From the NCBI GenBank assembly GCA_033558025.1, contig JAUCEF010000005.1, forward strand, positions 4,464,001 through 4,528,000: a DNA stretch of 64,000 bases, given 5' to 3'. The translations under genes and the position numbers were made by a program. The stretch comes from Phytophthora sp. 'mugwort'. Lineage: Eukaryota; Oomycota; Peronosporomycetes; Peronosporales; Peronosporaceae. Below are positions 44,280 to 56,500 of this stretch, in pieces (position 1 is the stretch's first letter; each line of letters starts with the position of its first letter). The notes under the pieces were generated by a model. The model saw nothing but the letters and a program-made list of their open reading frames with translations, ran no database searches and was not told the origin of the DNA.

Positions 44280-46564
44280 TTATTTATTCGCTGCACGGTG
44301 AACGTGGTAAAATTCGAGATTCCTCTGCTTCTCCTCTTGCATTGCGATATATTTGGCGTCATTCAGCGCAGCGACCACCTCGGAGATACGCGTGAACTTC
44401 CATTCGACCAATTTCCGGGTTATCCCTCGAAATCGTCGGGTAAAGGAGGTATCGCCGAAGTCGCGGGTATATTGCCGATAGATACTTGTGAGAAAGAGGA
44501 CCAAACGTGTGTGTATCTCAGACAAGTGAGCGACTGAGTCGCTCTCGACTACGACCTTGCCACTCGTCAAGTTCCGCTGCTGATGGGTTTCAATGAGCGT
44601 CACTGCTCTCTCAACATCCTGGAGCCATTGAGGTTTAACTTTAGCAGTGTCCAAGTTACTCACAGGTGCATGTTTGCCAGCAAGAACTCGTGCTCGATAG
44701 TGTGCTAACCTAGCAAACTCCCCCACCTCGTTCAAGTCTAGATCGGCAAATCCTGGTTCACGACCGCAAATGGCGACAAAGTCATCAGTTCTTGGGAGCT
44801 GCAGCGGATACACGTCCAACAAAGTGGCACTGTGTTCATCATTAGAAATTTTGTTCGCAGATGAAGGTCGCTCAGCTGTCGGATCTACATTCGGACGCTT
44901 GGTGCGCATACGTCTGATGGAAAGACCGATATGTGAGTTCGTAGATATTCGAAAGCAATTCAAAAGATAACTTACTTGACAACGCTAAGCTTGCGTTTCG
45001 TTGGTGAGTTGTCGTAGAACTCGCTGGACTTCTTCACTGCAGCGTTGAGCTTAGCATTTCCGCACGGGTTTTCGATTATAGACCCGTCTTGAAACTGTCG
45101 AGCTTCTTCCGTCGACAATGCATTATTATTCGAGCCTGTGATGGTACGAACTTCGTGCTGTTGCTTCACGTTTCTCTCTTTTTTTCTACCTGGCTCCGTT
45201 GATGTTTTAGGTAGGGGTATACCACATTTCTTCAGAGGAATAGGCTCAGTACTTGTAAGTCGAGGCTTTCTCGTTGGAGATGAAGATGTCGATGGAGTTG
45301 CAGATACTTTTCCACGAAGTCTAGAGCGATTCTGGCTGTGGAGTTCTCGACATGATGAAGTTGAGTGGTGAGCTGACTTCTTGATTCCTTTTCGCTGTTC
45401 ACGAGAACTGCAAGACGGTCCTGACGGCAGAGAACTCGGACGTGGATGTAGTTTAGCCCAGTGACGTTTCCAACACCGCGCTATTCGACCAGCAGGGTCA
45501 TTAATCCACGCAAATACTACTCGATACATCGCTGGGAATGAAGTAAAATAAACCCCACACATAAGATAAAAGTGGGGGTCTCTGTAGCAAGCCAAAATGT
45601 GAGCAGCACTTCCATTTTGGCGGTGAAACCATTGAACTAATGACCACGCAACTGATCTGCATAAATCCATGTGCGCAGTAGGGCCTAGAGGACCAATAAA
45701 CGCAAGTAGTGTGGCCAGGTAACGGTATCGAAAACGGTTCGATGGTACGAATTGTTTCTCGATATCTGCTGTCATTGCTTGCGCATAAAAATCGGCTGCA
45801 AACACGTACAGATCTTTATCAAACAAGCGGTCTGCCATTGCTTCCCAAAGTCGCACCCCAGGTCTAGGATGAACGCCCAGACCACTCGAAGACGACGATA
45901 ACGACAGCTTTTTCCACCAAAGGCGTGACATAGTGCTCGACTTGAGCTGTTCATACGAACGAGCCTGTACCAAATGAACAGAATAGCAGTTAGAATGTGA
46001 GCAACGATATCTCTAAATCCCAGGCACCTTACGATAATGCAGATTGCATCTATAGTTGATAATGGCGGAGGCATGGAGCAATAAATGCTCTGTAAACCCA
46101 GAAGTTAGGTCTTTCCAGACAGTATTATGGAAGGTGTTCACATAGCTTTCTAGCACTTACCAGCATGCAATCGATGCTTGCCTTAAGCTGATTAGCAGCT
46201 TGCAGAAGCTGCGCAATATGCAGCATCACTATCTTGTACGTGGCGGTAGATGGGTTGGAGATTTCCAGGACACTCCGCAACGCTACAGTCGCCTCTTTGT
46301 ACTTTTCGGTTCGCAAGCAATCCCTAAACGAATCAGAGCGTGAAAATATTAGGTTTCAATAGCATGAGTTTTCTTGCCACGGTCAGACCTCGCGTATGTT
46401 GTCGCGCTGTCCACGACTCGAGAGGTGTCACCACCGTCACTGGTGGCGTTGTCCTGCGGGATAGCCTCGTTTAAGAGATCCTCGTCCTTTGTTGGATCAT
46501 CTTTACAGCCGACGCTTTTGCTAGCGTCATTGTCTTGGTTAGCATCGCTGCTGATGCAGTCCAT
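44280..46564 (-). CDS. Unknown five-exon protein with TPR-like N-terminal helices
   Basis: Minus-strand gene. Exons 46389-46564, 46161-46323, 46033-46089, 44976-45964 and 44280-44913 join in frame to 672 residues, with GT-AG introns of about 62-72 bp. The start at 46564 opens an acidic Asp/Asn/Ser tail. Helical segments CLRTEKYKEATVALRSVLEI and LHIAQLLQAANQLKASIDCM, then RLFDKDLYVFAADFYAQAM, recall tetratricopeptide-like solenoids. The middle (about residues 290-450) is a basic Ser/Lys/Pro-rich disordered linker. The C-terminal part has helices including FTRRFRGITRKLVEWKFTRI. No enzyme motif is visible. I do not recognise the family; a scaffold or adaptor would fit. Confidence 0.65.
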
Positions 46565-46922
46565 ACAGTCAAGGGCTCCAAGTTGACCGACTATTTACTT
46601 CTCGAGTCAAAAGCCGAAATTGAAACGGTAGTTTATACTTTGCCCAACAATACTGACTGAATACGTCGACAGCTTTATAGGTGTAAAAAGAATCTCCTTT
46701 TTAAGGCCGTAGCGTCATCTTTGTATTTGTTTCTTTAAGAAGAACGCGTGGCTCGCACCGCACAAGTTCAAAGTGGAACCAAAACTATGAGGCAGCATCC
46801 GAAATGTGGCGGAATGACACACACGGTAGAAGCACAAAACGATTGTCGAGTCTTTGACATCTGCTCATTCTCTGGACGAAAGCAAAAACGAGCCGAGTGG
46901 GTGACCCAAGCAGCCAGCCAGC
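46565..46922. other. Spacer upstream of the MULE relic
   Basis: Upstream of the unknown five-exon gene. No supported feature. The 5' end of the MULE element may lie here. Confidence 0.4.
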
Positions 46923-49760
46923 GCTCGCGGAGACAACATGTCGCAGCTGGCTGCCAAATGATCGGCAGGCGGAGCTCGCCCTTCCAAATGGGAACCGAAC
47001 AAAAATGCCCAAACGCATTGCTTGGTGAGATGTGGCGCTCGACGTCGATGCGGGCGACGCAGACACTGTGCTGAACGAAATGAAGTCGCTCGAGATCACA
47101 AAGAGCAACGCCATGGCCTGCACAATCTGCTCAGGCTTCTAGCCACACCAGATGCGCTATCGATTGCTTGCGTGCAATCGTGATGGCTGCGATGCTACTG
47201 GCGTGTTTGGCTGCCCATGGCGGGGCAAGCCGATGACGTGTATGAAAAGCGAGGAGGTATCTATCTACGAGTTCGGCGAGCACGCCTCTGGGGTCTCCTC
47301 GCCAAAGAAAAAGAAGCTGACGATTAAGCAAACGGAGTTCTATCGCGAGCTGACTAACCACCACCTCCGCCCCATGAGAATTTGCCACGCAATGACTTGG
47401 AAGTTTGAGACCTCTCTGGAGGAGCTTCCAACATTGACCACAGTCCAAACCTTCGTCAACCACTACTCGCAAACATATTTAGTGAACAATGACCGCATCG
47501 ATGACCTGAGGGATTGGGTCCATGCGAGATCTTTCACTGGAGAGGAACCAATGACGCATGCTTTCACATTTGGTTGGGATTTGGATCGCGAAGGCAAGCC
47601 CGCCGTTAGCAACGGCTCTGATGTGCGGCCATTCATCATATAGGCCTGACAACCAAAGCACTCATTCTGAGGCTAATGGTCCAGCCCGAGAGTTTTATCC
47701 TGCACATGGATGACACGCCCTACAAAATAAATTTCCGCGAGTACCCGGTGCTCATGGTTGGGATGCCAGATCGCTCGCGTGGTTTCCATCTCGTGGCACT
47801 ATTCATTGTCTCTCAGGAAACACAAGACATTATTCAACGAGCGCTGATGGCGCTGCGAAGGTTGCACCTTTAGATCACATCGCGCGAAATGGTGATCAAG
47901 TACACCATGGTAGACGCTGACCAAGCCCAGTTTAACGCGCTGAATGCAGTGTTTGAAGGTGCTGGACAACTTCAAACTCTGATTTTGTTTTCATGTAATG
48001 GAAAAGGTCCACAATGCGGTCAAAGGATTGCCCTCGGTCGTGGCAACTTCTATAGTCAATGACATGTACGACTTGCACTTTGCGCGGAGCGAGATGCAAT
48101 TTTTCGAGATGCGGGACAACATTGTACGCAAGTGGAGAGCTCAACCTTTTCTATGGAACTTTACGCAGTACATGTGTGAGCCCACTGACTATCTAGACGC
48201 CTTAGTACGTGGCAGATCTACGCAGCACCTATTGGCTTTGCCTCTTCAAACAATCCAGTGGAGACCTTCAATACCCTGCTCAAGCGAGACTGTGGTATTG
48301 CAGATCCGGATAAGATGGAAGTTGACCGGCAGCCGGAAGATCCACGTCGCCAGCGCAGCCATAACAGCGTCAAGGCGATGGATCCGGACCATACGACACG
48401 CCAGGTCTGTATATGGTAGGGATCCTGGATCCATCCCGTGGGGTGAGGTCTAAGTACTAGATCCGATTAGTTTAGAGCACACCGGGTTGAAGATCCGTAG
48501 CTAAAGGGAGATAGAGTGTAGATAGGTGGCCAGGAATAGGTCAGAGATGGGATCCTGGGTTATAAGTAGTCCGTAGGATAGGTTTTGGGATGGGATCCGA
48601 AGGTAGGTAGGCTAAGGTATAATCAGAACAGAATTTGCACTGGAAGACAGACTTGACTATAGTTCAGGGGATTTATATTGGCCCCATATATAGACCAAGT
48701 TTAAACTTTGGCGATCTTCCTGCACACGTGGCAGCCCCTGGATAGCTTGGCCAGGTCGCGCTCGCCCTTTGACTTCTCAACCCCCTCAAGATTCCACTAT
48801 GGGAGGCGGCAAGCATCGTAAAGGAACAAGGACAACTCCGGTAAGGAGGAATGACACCTCAAGAAGGAACAACTCCGGATCTCGTATTTCTATTACGGAC
48901 AAGGTCTACGCAAAGAGCTCAAGACCAAACCAACACCGGATCTCGTGCACAGGAATACCCGCGCAGACCTAGCCCCTCTCAAGTCCCCACCAGGACGTCC
49001 AAGGCCCACCAAGTGCGAATCTCGTGTCAACGAGAGAGCAGTACCAGCCCGACGACGGGTACACAAGGTGAACCACTCAGCAACAGCACGGCCGTCGGAG
49101 TACCTCCTCCGTTAGTCGGTGTCTGGGCGCAGCACGTGTGAGTTGGGGTCCTACTGAATTTAGGCGGATCCACTCCACCACAGGACTACACTCTTCGCCG
49201 ACGATTGAAAATGGGAGCGCTGCTCAGGGAGCTGAGTAACTGCTGCGAGGACCAGTCGTCCAATAGTCGCCCGTTTCGCTCTGAGGTTCTTCCGCTAGCA
49301 ACCCTCACGCGCCGAGCCTTGGAGATGGAACAAGTGCTATTTGGGCATGACGAACCAGCTACAACGGGGTATGGTGGGTTTTGGATGCCCCCGCGCCATT
49401 CAAGTGGGGTCACGGCTAATTGAGCGTGTCAGCGTCGCTCCGAACAAACGCTCTGAAGAGGCTATCGCAGTATCGGCTCAAATGGGCTCCAATTATGCCC
49501 GCATGGAGGTGAAAGGTCAGCCTTCGGTGGGTGGGTTGCTGACATTGAGCGCATGTGGTGCGGTTGTAGCTACTGGTTCACATTTGGAACCTGTGTCCAT
49601 GTACTGTATGCGATACGAAGCATGGGGTACATCGACAGCACCGGGAATGAGGTTCTAGTGAGTCGAAAGAAGACGAAACGTACGCGGCAAAGCGTCGACG
49701 CGATTCAGGGAGGAAGACCTTTGTCCGTAGGTCCAGCGCTGACTTTCTGATCTTCCAGCG
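46923..49760 (+). pseudogene. MULE-type transposase relic with SWIM finger (copy B), split by a solo LTR
   Basis: Plus-strand Mutator-like transposase. The N-terminal Cys-rich block is near 47110-47250 (ACTICSGF, CNRDGCDA). The longest open segment, 47152-47643, ends HAFTFGWDLDREGKPAVSNG. The transposase core follows: HMDDTPYKINFREYPVLMVG near 47704-47765, with GFHLVALFIVSQETQ. Then come MEKVHNAVKGLP near 48000 and SSNNPVETFNTLLKRD near 48246-48290. Here an 892-bp insertion interrupts the frame, which resumes at 49187 with YTLRRRLKMGALLREL. A SWIM zinc finger CxCxnCxH (CGCSYWFTFGTCVH) is at about 49556-49597. Stops and frameshifts make it non-functional. Same family as the relic at 6484-8110. 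Confidence 0.78.
48291..49182. mobile_element. Solo LTR nested in the MULE relic
   Basis: An 892-bp insert with matching termini TGTGGT...ACCACA (TG...CA, 6-bp inverted repeat). It sits exactly between the codons for the MULE motif KRD|YTL. The flanks are AGAC (48287-48290) and GGAC (49183-49186), a plausible 4-bp target duplication with one mismatch. Removing the insert restores the MULE frame, and copy A (near 7740) shows the uninterrupted KRDYSLRS. A TATA-like CCATATATAGACC at about 48682-48694 fits an LTR promoter. No internal genes remain, so it is a solo LTR; orientation is unclear. Confidence 0.72.
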
Positions 49761-49789
49761 CAAAGGTAGCCATTAAATGAGGGATGCCG

Positions 49790-49839
49790 AGCAAGCAAGG
49801 ACGTTGTCCTTGCTTGCTGCCACTCACTACATGTGAGTG
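49790..49839. repeat. Two adjacent perfect hairpins
   Basis: The first has 13-bp arms: AGCAAGCAAGGAC (49790-49802) and its complement at 49806-49818, with a 3-base loop. The second has CACTCAC (49821-49827) and GTGAGTG (49833-49839) with a 5-base loop. They follow the SWIM-coding end of the MULE relic by under 60 bp, so they may be a transcript terminator structure or subterminal repeats of the element. Confidence 0.85.
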
Positions 49840-50066
49840 GTTCATCATATGTGGCCAGACACTGAGCACCAAGGATTCCAAGAGCGAACAATCGCCAAGA
49901 CGATGGTAGCAGTCAGGTCGTGCCAGAGCACGCGAGGAAACGATTATCGGATGTTGCCCTCGCTTAGACAAGGAAGAATAGATATTCATATGAATAGTTA
50001 TGCATGTGATTAAAAACTTTGCGTTATTCTCCTTGCGCTAGATGTCGAATATCCATCTTTCTCTCG
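49840..50066. other. Spacer after the MULE relic
   Basis: No supported feature. Confidence 0.4.
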
Positions 50067-51823
50067 CTAACGCTTTCTCCTACTCTTCACTATCTTCCGA
50101 GTCGACCCAGCACGAGTACACGTACACTGGAACCAGGTCCGTCGCCGTAGTTGACAGTAAGCTCCGTGCCCGGTTAAACGTTTCTTGATCATCCTTTCAA
50201 ACACGTTCACGTTGGTCCTGTTTTGCATCTCTACGAATTCCACCTTGGGCTTAGTGGCGTGGCTCATGAAACGTGTGATCGACTCGCAATTCAGCGAATA
50301 TAGACGTACTTGCCCGACATCGACTTCGCGTTGAGCAACTTAGTGTATCCGCTGTTCTGCTTCACAGCTTGCGCGGGTTGGCCCTCGATGATAACGGGAT
50401 ACTTGAAAAGCCGACCCACGTACTTGCCAACCACATCACCACTTTCGAAATATGAAGTGGTGTACACGCCCAGACCGACAAGGCATGTGTAGTATAGTTT
50501 CAGTGCCGCATGACTGCACGGCGAGTTGCTGCACGCCCTCTCCGATCCGCAACAGTCGGGGGTGCAGAAGATCGATAGCGTAGCATTCGGCATGAGTCCA
50601 TAAAACAATCACCCATACATTGGCACGGTTCGCCTTCACCAATATCCGCAAATTTAAGTCCCTCGGGCACCTGGCACTCCTTAATGTGCAGCACGGAGGA
50701 TGGGCCCTTCATCTCCCTTAGAGCTAGCGCGCTTTCTGCGCTGGTCTCGATGAAGTTCGGTCGACGAATATGTAGCGAGCGAAGGCGGTCCTTGATTCCA
50801 GGAATTGTTGCGTTTCCTTGGCCGTCCGCGCCTTCACAATATGCACGTGGTGAATAGTCGTGCCGCTGCAGGTCACGGCGCATTTCTTCTGGTCTCGGCG
50901 CTTACGCGACCGTGGAACGTGCCAGCTAGTACTTCTAGGCTTGGCCTGGTGGCGAATTTTCGCTCGCTTCAGGCGGGTCGGAGTAGACTTCAGATAATCA
51001 ATAACGGCAACTAACTGCGAGTCAGTTAATGCGCCCGCATGCTGGGGCTCGCGATATTCACTACCAGACGAGCCCTCGCCTGCGTGTTCTTCGTCACTGC
51101 TTGGCCCCGCTTTTTCACTAGACCCTGGTGGCATGACAACCACTGCAGCACTACTGGAAGCCTGCGCAACTTTGGGCTCTCCGGTGTCAGCGGATGCCTG
51201 CGTTATCGCGACGTCTGGTTCGCCGGGTTGCGAATCCGCGCACGTGGCCATAAGCCCAAGGCTGTCTGTGCCTATTGCACCACTTGGCGGCAATACTTCA
51301 GGCGTCGTGGGCGCACTGGACGCCGACACACCATGGGTCAGTTGCACCGCGTGCATGGTGCCGCTCATATCGATCAAATTAGAGGCAGTACGTGATCTTT
51401 CCTCGCGTATAGCACCTTCGCCAACTTGGGCTGGAGCGAATGCCTGCTGAACTGCACCTTGAATAGCCCGGTTGATCGCGCTGGATCGTCTCGGAGCGTC
51501 GTGCCTCCCTGCAACCAACATATATGCCCTCAACTTGCACCACAGCGCCTCCCCTGAGCAATTTCTTTCCCCAACTGGTCCACCAAGCGCTTCAGCATCA
51601 TTGTGGGCGCGATGATATCTCCGGTATCGAGCTCGAGCGGGGTGTCCGGGCTGTCCGTGGCTTCGACGATCAGTACGATCGATTCGCGAAACCCTCTGGG
51701 GTCACCGCACATGAATGCTAGGGGATAATACGCTATCGTATCCCCTGCATGCAGCTCCCCCGGTGGCAGCTGCGACGCGGAAAGAGGTGCCATCGCGCAG
51801 TAGCAAGTGCTGGAGGCATGCAC
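50067..51823 (-). pseudogene. SET-domain protein gene, frameshifted
   Basis: Minus-strand gene broken by at least three frame changes. The N-terminal segment 51530-51823 includes PLELDTGDIIAPTMMLKRLV. The next, 50724-51533, starts CKLRAYMLVAGRHDAP-like, has a Ser/Glu-rich linker, and ends in a basic stretch (SRKRRDQKKCAV). Then comes a Cys-rich AWS-like block (CQCMGDCFMDSC and CTPDCCGSERACSNSPC) near 50480-50640. The SET domain follows: GLGVYTTSYFESGDVVGKYV near 50410-50470, then RFMSHATKPKVEFVEM near 50230-50270 (the NHSCxPN motif degraded). A shifted frame near 50115-50145 holds ELTVNYG. SET proteins methylate lysines, usually on histones. Broken motifs and its place between transposon relics suggest a dead, possibly transposon-borne copy. 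Confidence 0.65.
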
Positions 51824-52501
51824 AGCGGTGGATGGTATTCGCTTGTTATGGCGGGATTGAGCGTCGAGTGGACTTCCTCAGCTGTCTCGTTCGCACCACC
51901 TTCGGAAGAGATCACCTTCGGAAGACTTCAGATTTCTGCGCCTCCCGGCCCGCACGTGACGGCTGCGACAGCGAAGTCACACAACCGGGCGACTGGATGC
52001 ACCCTAGGTGCGCGTGAGACGCGCTGGCGATGTCTTTTTGTGCGATGCACATGGTGTGTTTTTCAGATTCCAACGTCTGTTTCTAACGTTTCCTCTTCTT
52101 TGAGCCCTACGAGGTGATGAACCTTTTTTTTGTGATCCGGATGCTCGAGGAGTTTTCCTCGTGGAAGTTTCAGCCTTTGACTTTGCAACACAAATCAGAA
52201 ATCGAAAAAATCAATGTTTTCTTGTAGGGTTTTTCTTTGTCTTAGTCACTTCAATTTCGCCTCTTCAGCATGCGCGTTTAAGCTCTACATACTACGTGTA
52301 CAAAATTTAGAGGAAGTTGCATCGTCTCCACTCAAAAACCGAATCGAATTGTCCTTGCTGACAGCCTGGAAAAATTTAGCTGCTGGAAGCGGGCTGGAGG
52401 ACGAGGTCTGGATGAGTTTAACTTTAACAAATGTTATGATACTGCTGAGATTTTATCCTTGGTTGTGAAGTGGGCAACACCTGTTAAAATCAAGTCGTGG
52501 C
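51824..52501. other. Spacer between the SET relic and TRM9
   Basis: No supported gene. A short direct repeat (CCTTCGGAAGA type) occurs near 51898-51922. Confidence 0.4.
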
Positions 52502-53415
52502 TCACATCGCACTTCGCTTCAGTCGTAGACACCAGTTGGACCGACTGTACTCGACAGATACGACCTCAAGACCAGGCACTTGTTTCACCACCGCCTCAAG
52601 CTCCCCACTACGATACACATGGCAGTATCGTTCATATATCACCCACCGCTTTTCGCGATCTACCTTTCCATGCGATCTTAACCAATTGTCCTTCTTTTCC
52701 TTCTCCTTCGCATACTTCTGTTGGAGTTTCCACTCCACCATGACATCCTGTTGTTCAAATCGACGTTTTGAGCGCTTATCTTGCTCGAACGCCCACGCCA
52801 CAATGAACACGTCACCACCAACTCGTACCAGCCGCGCCAATTCTCTAGACAGCAGCATTCACGTAAGTCAAGACTCTGTCATTTCTATATATGCGCGACC
52901 AGTTATTCCATGACTTACCTAATGAGAGCCACCCGACGTTCCTCCGTCGAGATATGATGCATCACAGCAATCGACAGCGCTGCGTCGAATGCACCCGTGC
53001 GAAGTGGTACCTTTAGTGCATCGCACCCTAACAAATGGCTACATTTCAACATCTTGTCTCAGTCAGTTAACACTGGCACATTCCTCACCACACATTGACA
53101 CACTCCGCACCTGTCGCTCGAAGCTCCAGTGTGCATCAAAGGGATGCTGCGGTCGGCTCCGATCATACATAGCGAGGGGTTCACTCGCAGGTATTTGCCA
53201 TTCCCGCAGCCGATGTCGGCCACGAGTGCGCCGGGTTCCAACTTGTCCAGGAATTCCGTCACCTGCGGCCATGGATGGTGTCGAGTGTGACTAAAATGAG
53301 GAGCAATGAGGTCGTAAACCTTGTGCACGTGCTCGCGCTCCAGCTCCGTAGGGGGCAACGGACTGCAAGACGGAGTAGCAGCAGTAAACGCTCCAGCGTC
53401 GGCCATCGATTCCAA
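52502..53415 (-). CDS. TRM9: TRM9/ALKBH8-type tRNA wobble-uridine methyltransferase
   Basis: SAM-dependent methyltransferase that completes mcm5U at the wobble position of certain tRNAs, working with TRM112. Exons 53111-53415, 52919-53038 and 52502-52844 give 255 residues. Introns (GTGCGG...GTAG and GTAAGT...CTAG) join in frame. The family N-terminus is [20 protein letters not shown], followed by [12 protein letters not shown] motif I is [12 protein letters not shown] at about residues 65-76, then IGADRS. Exon 2 has the family block [20 protein letters not shown]. Exon 3 has [20 protein letters not shown] and the C-terminal [11 protein letters not shown]. There is no oxygenase domain, so this is the yeast TRM9 form rather than full ALKBH8. 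The first codon could also be the Met at residue 4. It ends a two-gene minus-strand pair with the kinesin, 87 bp away. Confidence 0.92.
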
Positions 53416-53502
53416 AATAGCTACATTTCCGATATTTTATGCTATTTCCCTCGCTAAAGTGACGTACTTCGAAGTACATAGCTACTTCAACGTCTTGTTA
53501 TG

Positions 53503-56500
53503 TCACTCTTCGTGTAGGTCAGACGTATGTAATGGTGGAGCCGACGGACCCGGGAGCTCGCGTAGTTCACTCCTGGAGATACGAACGACCTTAGCTTCAG
53601 TACGCTCTCCACTGGTTCTGGCAACGCTGCCTCGACTCTGGGAAGCTCGTAGGTAGACTTTGGCAGTAGCCAAGTCCTTCATGAGAGCGTCATTGGCGTC
53701 TTCAAGTTGCTGAATTCGGTGCTGGAGGTTTCTTTCGCGTTCTACGTCGACGGATTCGTCATTGGATCGTCGTTGCTGCTCACTTGACGAGCGGATGAGC
53801 TGTTGCAGTTGGGCCTGCATCTGTTTGGCTTTGGACTTGTAAAATACGAGGTGTTTCTCAAGATCGGCGATGTATTCGTCCTTCTTCTGACATCGGACGA
53901 TTAGTTTCTGCCACTCATCGTCCTTGTGTATATCACCAGCTTCATCATTGGTAGAAGACACGAGAATCTGTGGCTGCATCTTCTTGAGCTTCTCCATGGC
54001 CTCGATGCTTTCTTGCTGCTGGGCTGCAAGTCGGCGATCAAACTCGTCACGAGCCACTGCCAACCCGCTCTCCAGTTGACCAAGTGCTGCCTCACGCTCA
54101 CTCAGAAGACCTTGTAGCTCGTGTACGTCGCTCTCCATCTCGCTCACACGCATACGAAGGCGTGCGACTTCGTCCAGACATTTGCTCATGACTGAAGTAG
54201 TGGCCATCGTAGTGTCTGCACTACCAAGGCCAAGCTGCTGGACAAGCCCAACGACTAAACCATCCAGCGGCGAGTTTGCGTCTGTGGTTTCAGAACGCTG
54301 CTTAATTGCCAGTAAATCGTTCCTTGCAGCTACCAATTCAGCGTCTTGGAACGCGATGTGCGAGTCCAGATCCACCATCAACTCCTCAAGATCCTCAAGT
54401 TCCTGCTGAGCCTCACTGTCCAAGAAATCGGCCTTGTCTTCTTGCTGACGCAGTGTCTTAAGTTTCTGCTCTGCACGTACTCGCACCTTCTTCAGTCGCT
54501 CTAGTTCCTCAAGCGATTTCGACTCAGCTTCCATCCGTTCATCGAGTGCGTGCAGGGACTTAGATAAATCCGAGATACTCTCGCGCACTCCGAGACTCTG
54601 CCGCATTTTCTGCATCTCTAGCGCATTAACGCGTCGAGCAGCTTCGCTTCTGCTCTGTTCTGCCTCCTTCCTCCCCTTCAGCAAGTGAACCACTTCACGC
54701 CGAGTCGCATGATACTCAATGAGCTGCTTAACACTTTTCTCAAAAGCAGTAAGCACAGCTTCCTTGTCGACTGGGCCGCTGGTATGAGACCTTCTCGCTG
54801 TCGGAGGCCGCTCTGAAGTAGATGTCGCTGGTCGGTCTTCATCCCTTGTCGCCTTTGCATTCAGGCTGTGGCGAGAACTTGACGATAGAGAACTTATACT
54901 CACCACATCCTTAGCTACGCACTTGTCTTCAAGCACAGCATCTTCGAGGACTTGATTGTCTCGGTTTAGCGCCTCAATCGAGTGCTCGGCTTGACTGAGT
55001 TGACGCTCGTAATTCTGCCGTTCCAGAGCCCAGCGCCGGGTAGATTCTTCACGGGCATCCAGTAGTTCCTCCTGCTCGTAAAACAAATTATACAAACATC
55101 ATGTAAGAGACCAATGTCAGCGTCAATCGCTCTAACTAACACACAGCAGCTTCTCACCGTACATTCTTCTTCTGCAGCTCCTCGAGTTTTGCCTGGAGAG
55201 CAGTGATGGTCGTCTCGAGTTTCCCAATAGCTTCACTTGTTTTCAATCGAGATCCCGACGTGAGACTGCCACGACTGTCGTCACCTCTTTTGCTGGCACT
55301 TGAACGCGAAAAAGCCATAGCACCACTGCTCCTAGATTTGCGTGGAGCTGAAGGTATCCTGTCCCCCTCCTCGGCTTGACCGTCCTCATCAGCATTATCC
55401 ATGACCATTTTGTCTTCATCTCCATCATATGGTGCAGTCCCCGCACGACGAGTAAATAGTCCACGTGACGATGATAGAGTTTTCCCCCTACTTGTCGAAG
55501 ACGAGCGAGAACATCCGTCACTTGGTGAGGTAGTTGTCGTACGCCCCGAGCTTTCACCTTCTTGCTCCAATTCTTGAGCCTCCGCAGAACGGGGAGCGCC
55601 TACATTCGACCACAACTGACCACCACGTTCCAGCTCCTGGACACGTTCAATTAGCTTCTCGTTCTTGCCCTTTGCCTCTACAAGAAGCGCCTGAAGCTTT
55701 TGAATGTCGGCATTCTTCATCTCGAAAATCTGTTCATCTCGAGCCAAATTTGTTTTCGCTTCCTTGAGTTCATGACGGAGTTTCTGAACGACAATCATCT
55801 CTGGCTCCTCTTCAGGCGTCCTGCCTTCTTGACACGCTGGATCGATTTCTTTCTCAGATGGACGTCGCAAGAGCGACGGCATCAACTTCTTGGCACTCAT
55901 CACACTCCCATTCGCCGTCTGGATGGATGCATTTAACAATTTCACAATCTCGTTCAGCCTTTGCTGGACAGGTCGTCCTAACGATTTGATCTCCCGCTCC
56001 ATTGCCACGAGCAGTGTAGCAGCTTCCATAGAGTACGTGCGAATGCTCTCTACTGCGTCACCATACAACCCCACGCACTTTGTCGCGTGTGCAAGTTCCC
56101 GACTCACAACCACCAATTCTTGCTCTTGATCTGTCGTTTTCTCGTGTTTTGTCATGGACAAAGACGACCGAGATGGAGTCCGTGACGGAGGTGTTGCTGT
56201 CTTCTGCTGGAGGAGTTTTGTCTGCAGATTAGCGATTTCTTCTCTCATACGCGACATCTCTTCGTCATTGCGTTCGTTAGCGACTCGGTTATTGACAATC
56301 GGCTTGTTCTTAATATTTTTCGCGCGGTTCGCGTACTTGAGCGTATTGAGGGTTTCTTCAAAGTTGACACTTGCTGGACTCACACAGGCGATCATGAGCG
56401 TTCGGGCATTGCCTCCCAAACTGTCTTGCAGCAGTCGTGTCAGCTTCGAGTCTCGATATGGCACGTGCACGGCGCCATTACCATGTCCAGCACTTCCAAT

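Noticed and set aside
52497..52913. 138-codon plus-strand frame over TRM9 exon 3
   Set aside because: Antisense of a conserved methyltransferase exon; no own domain.
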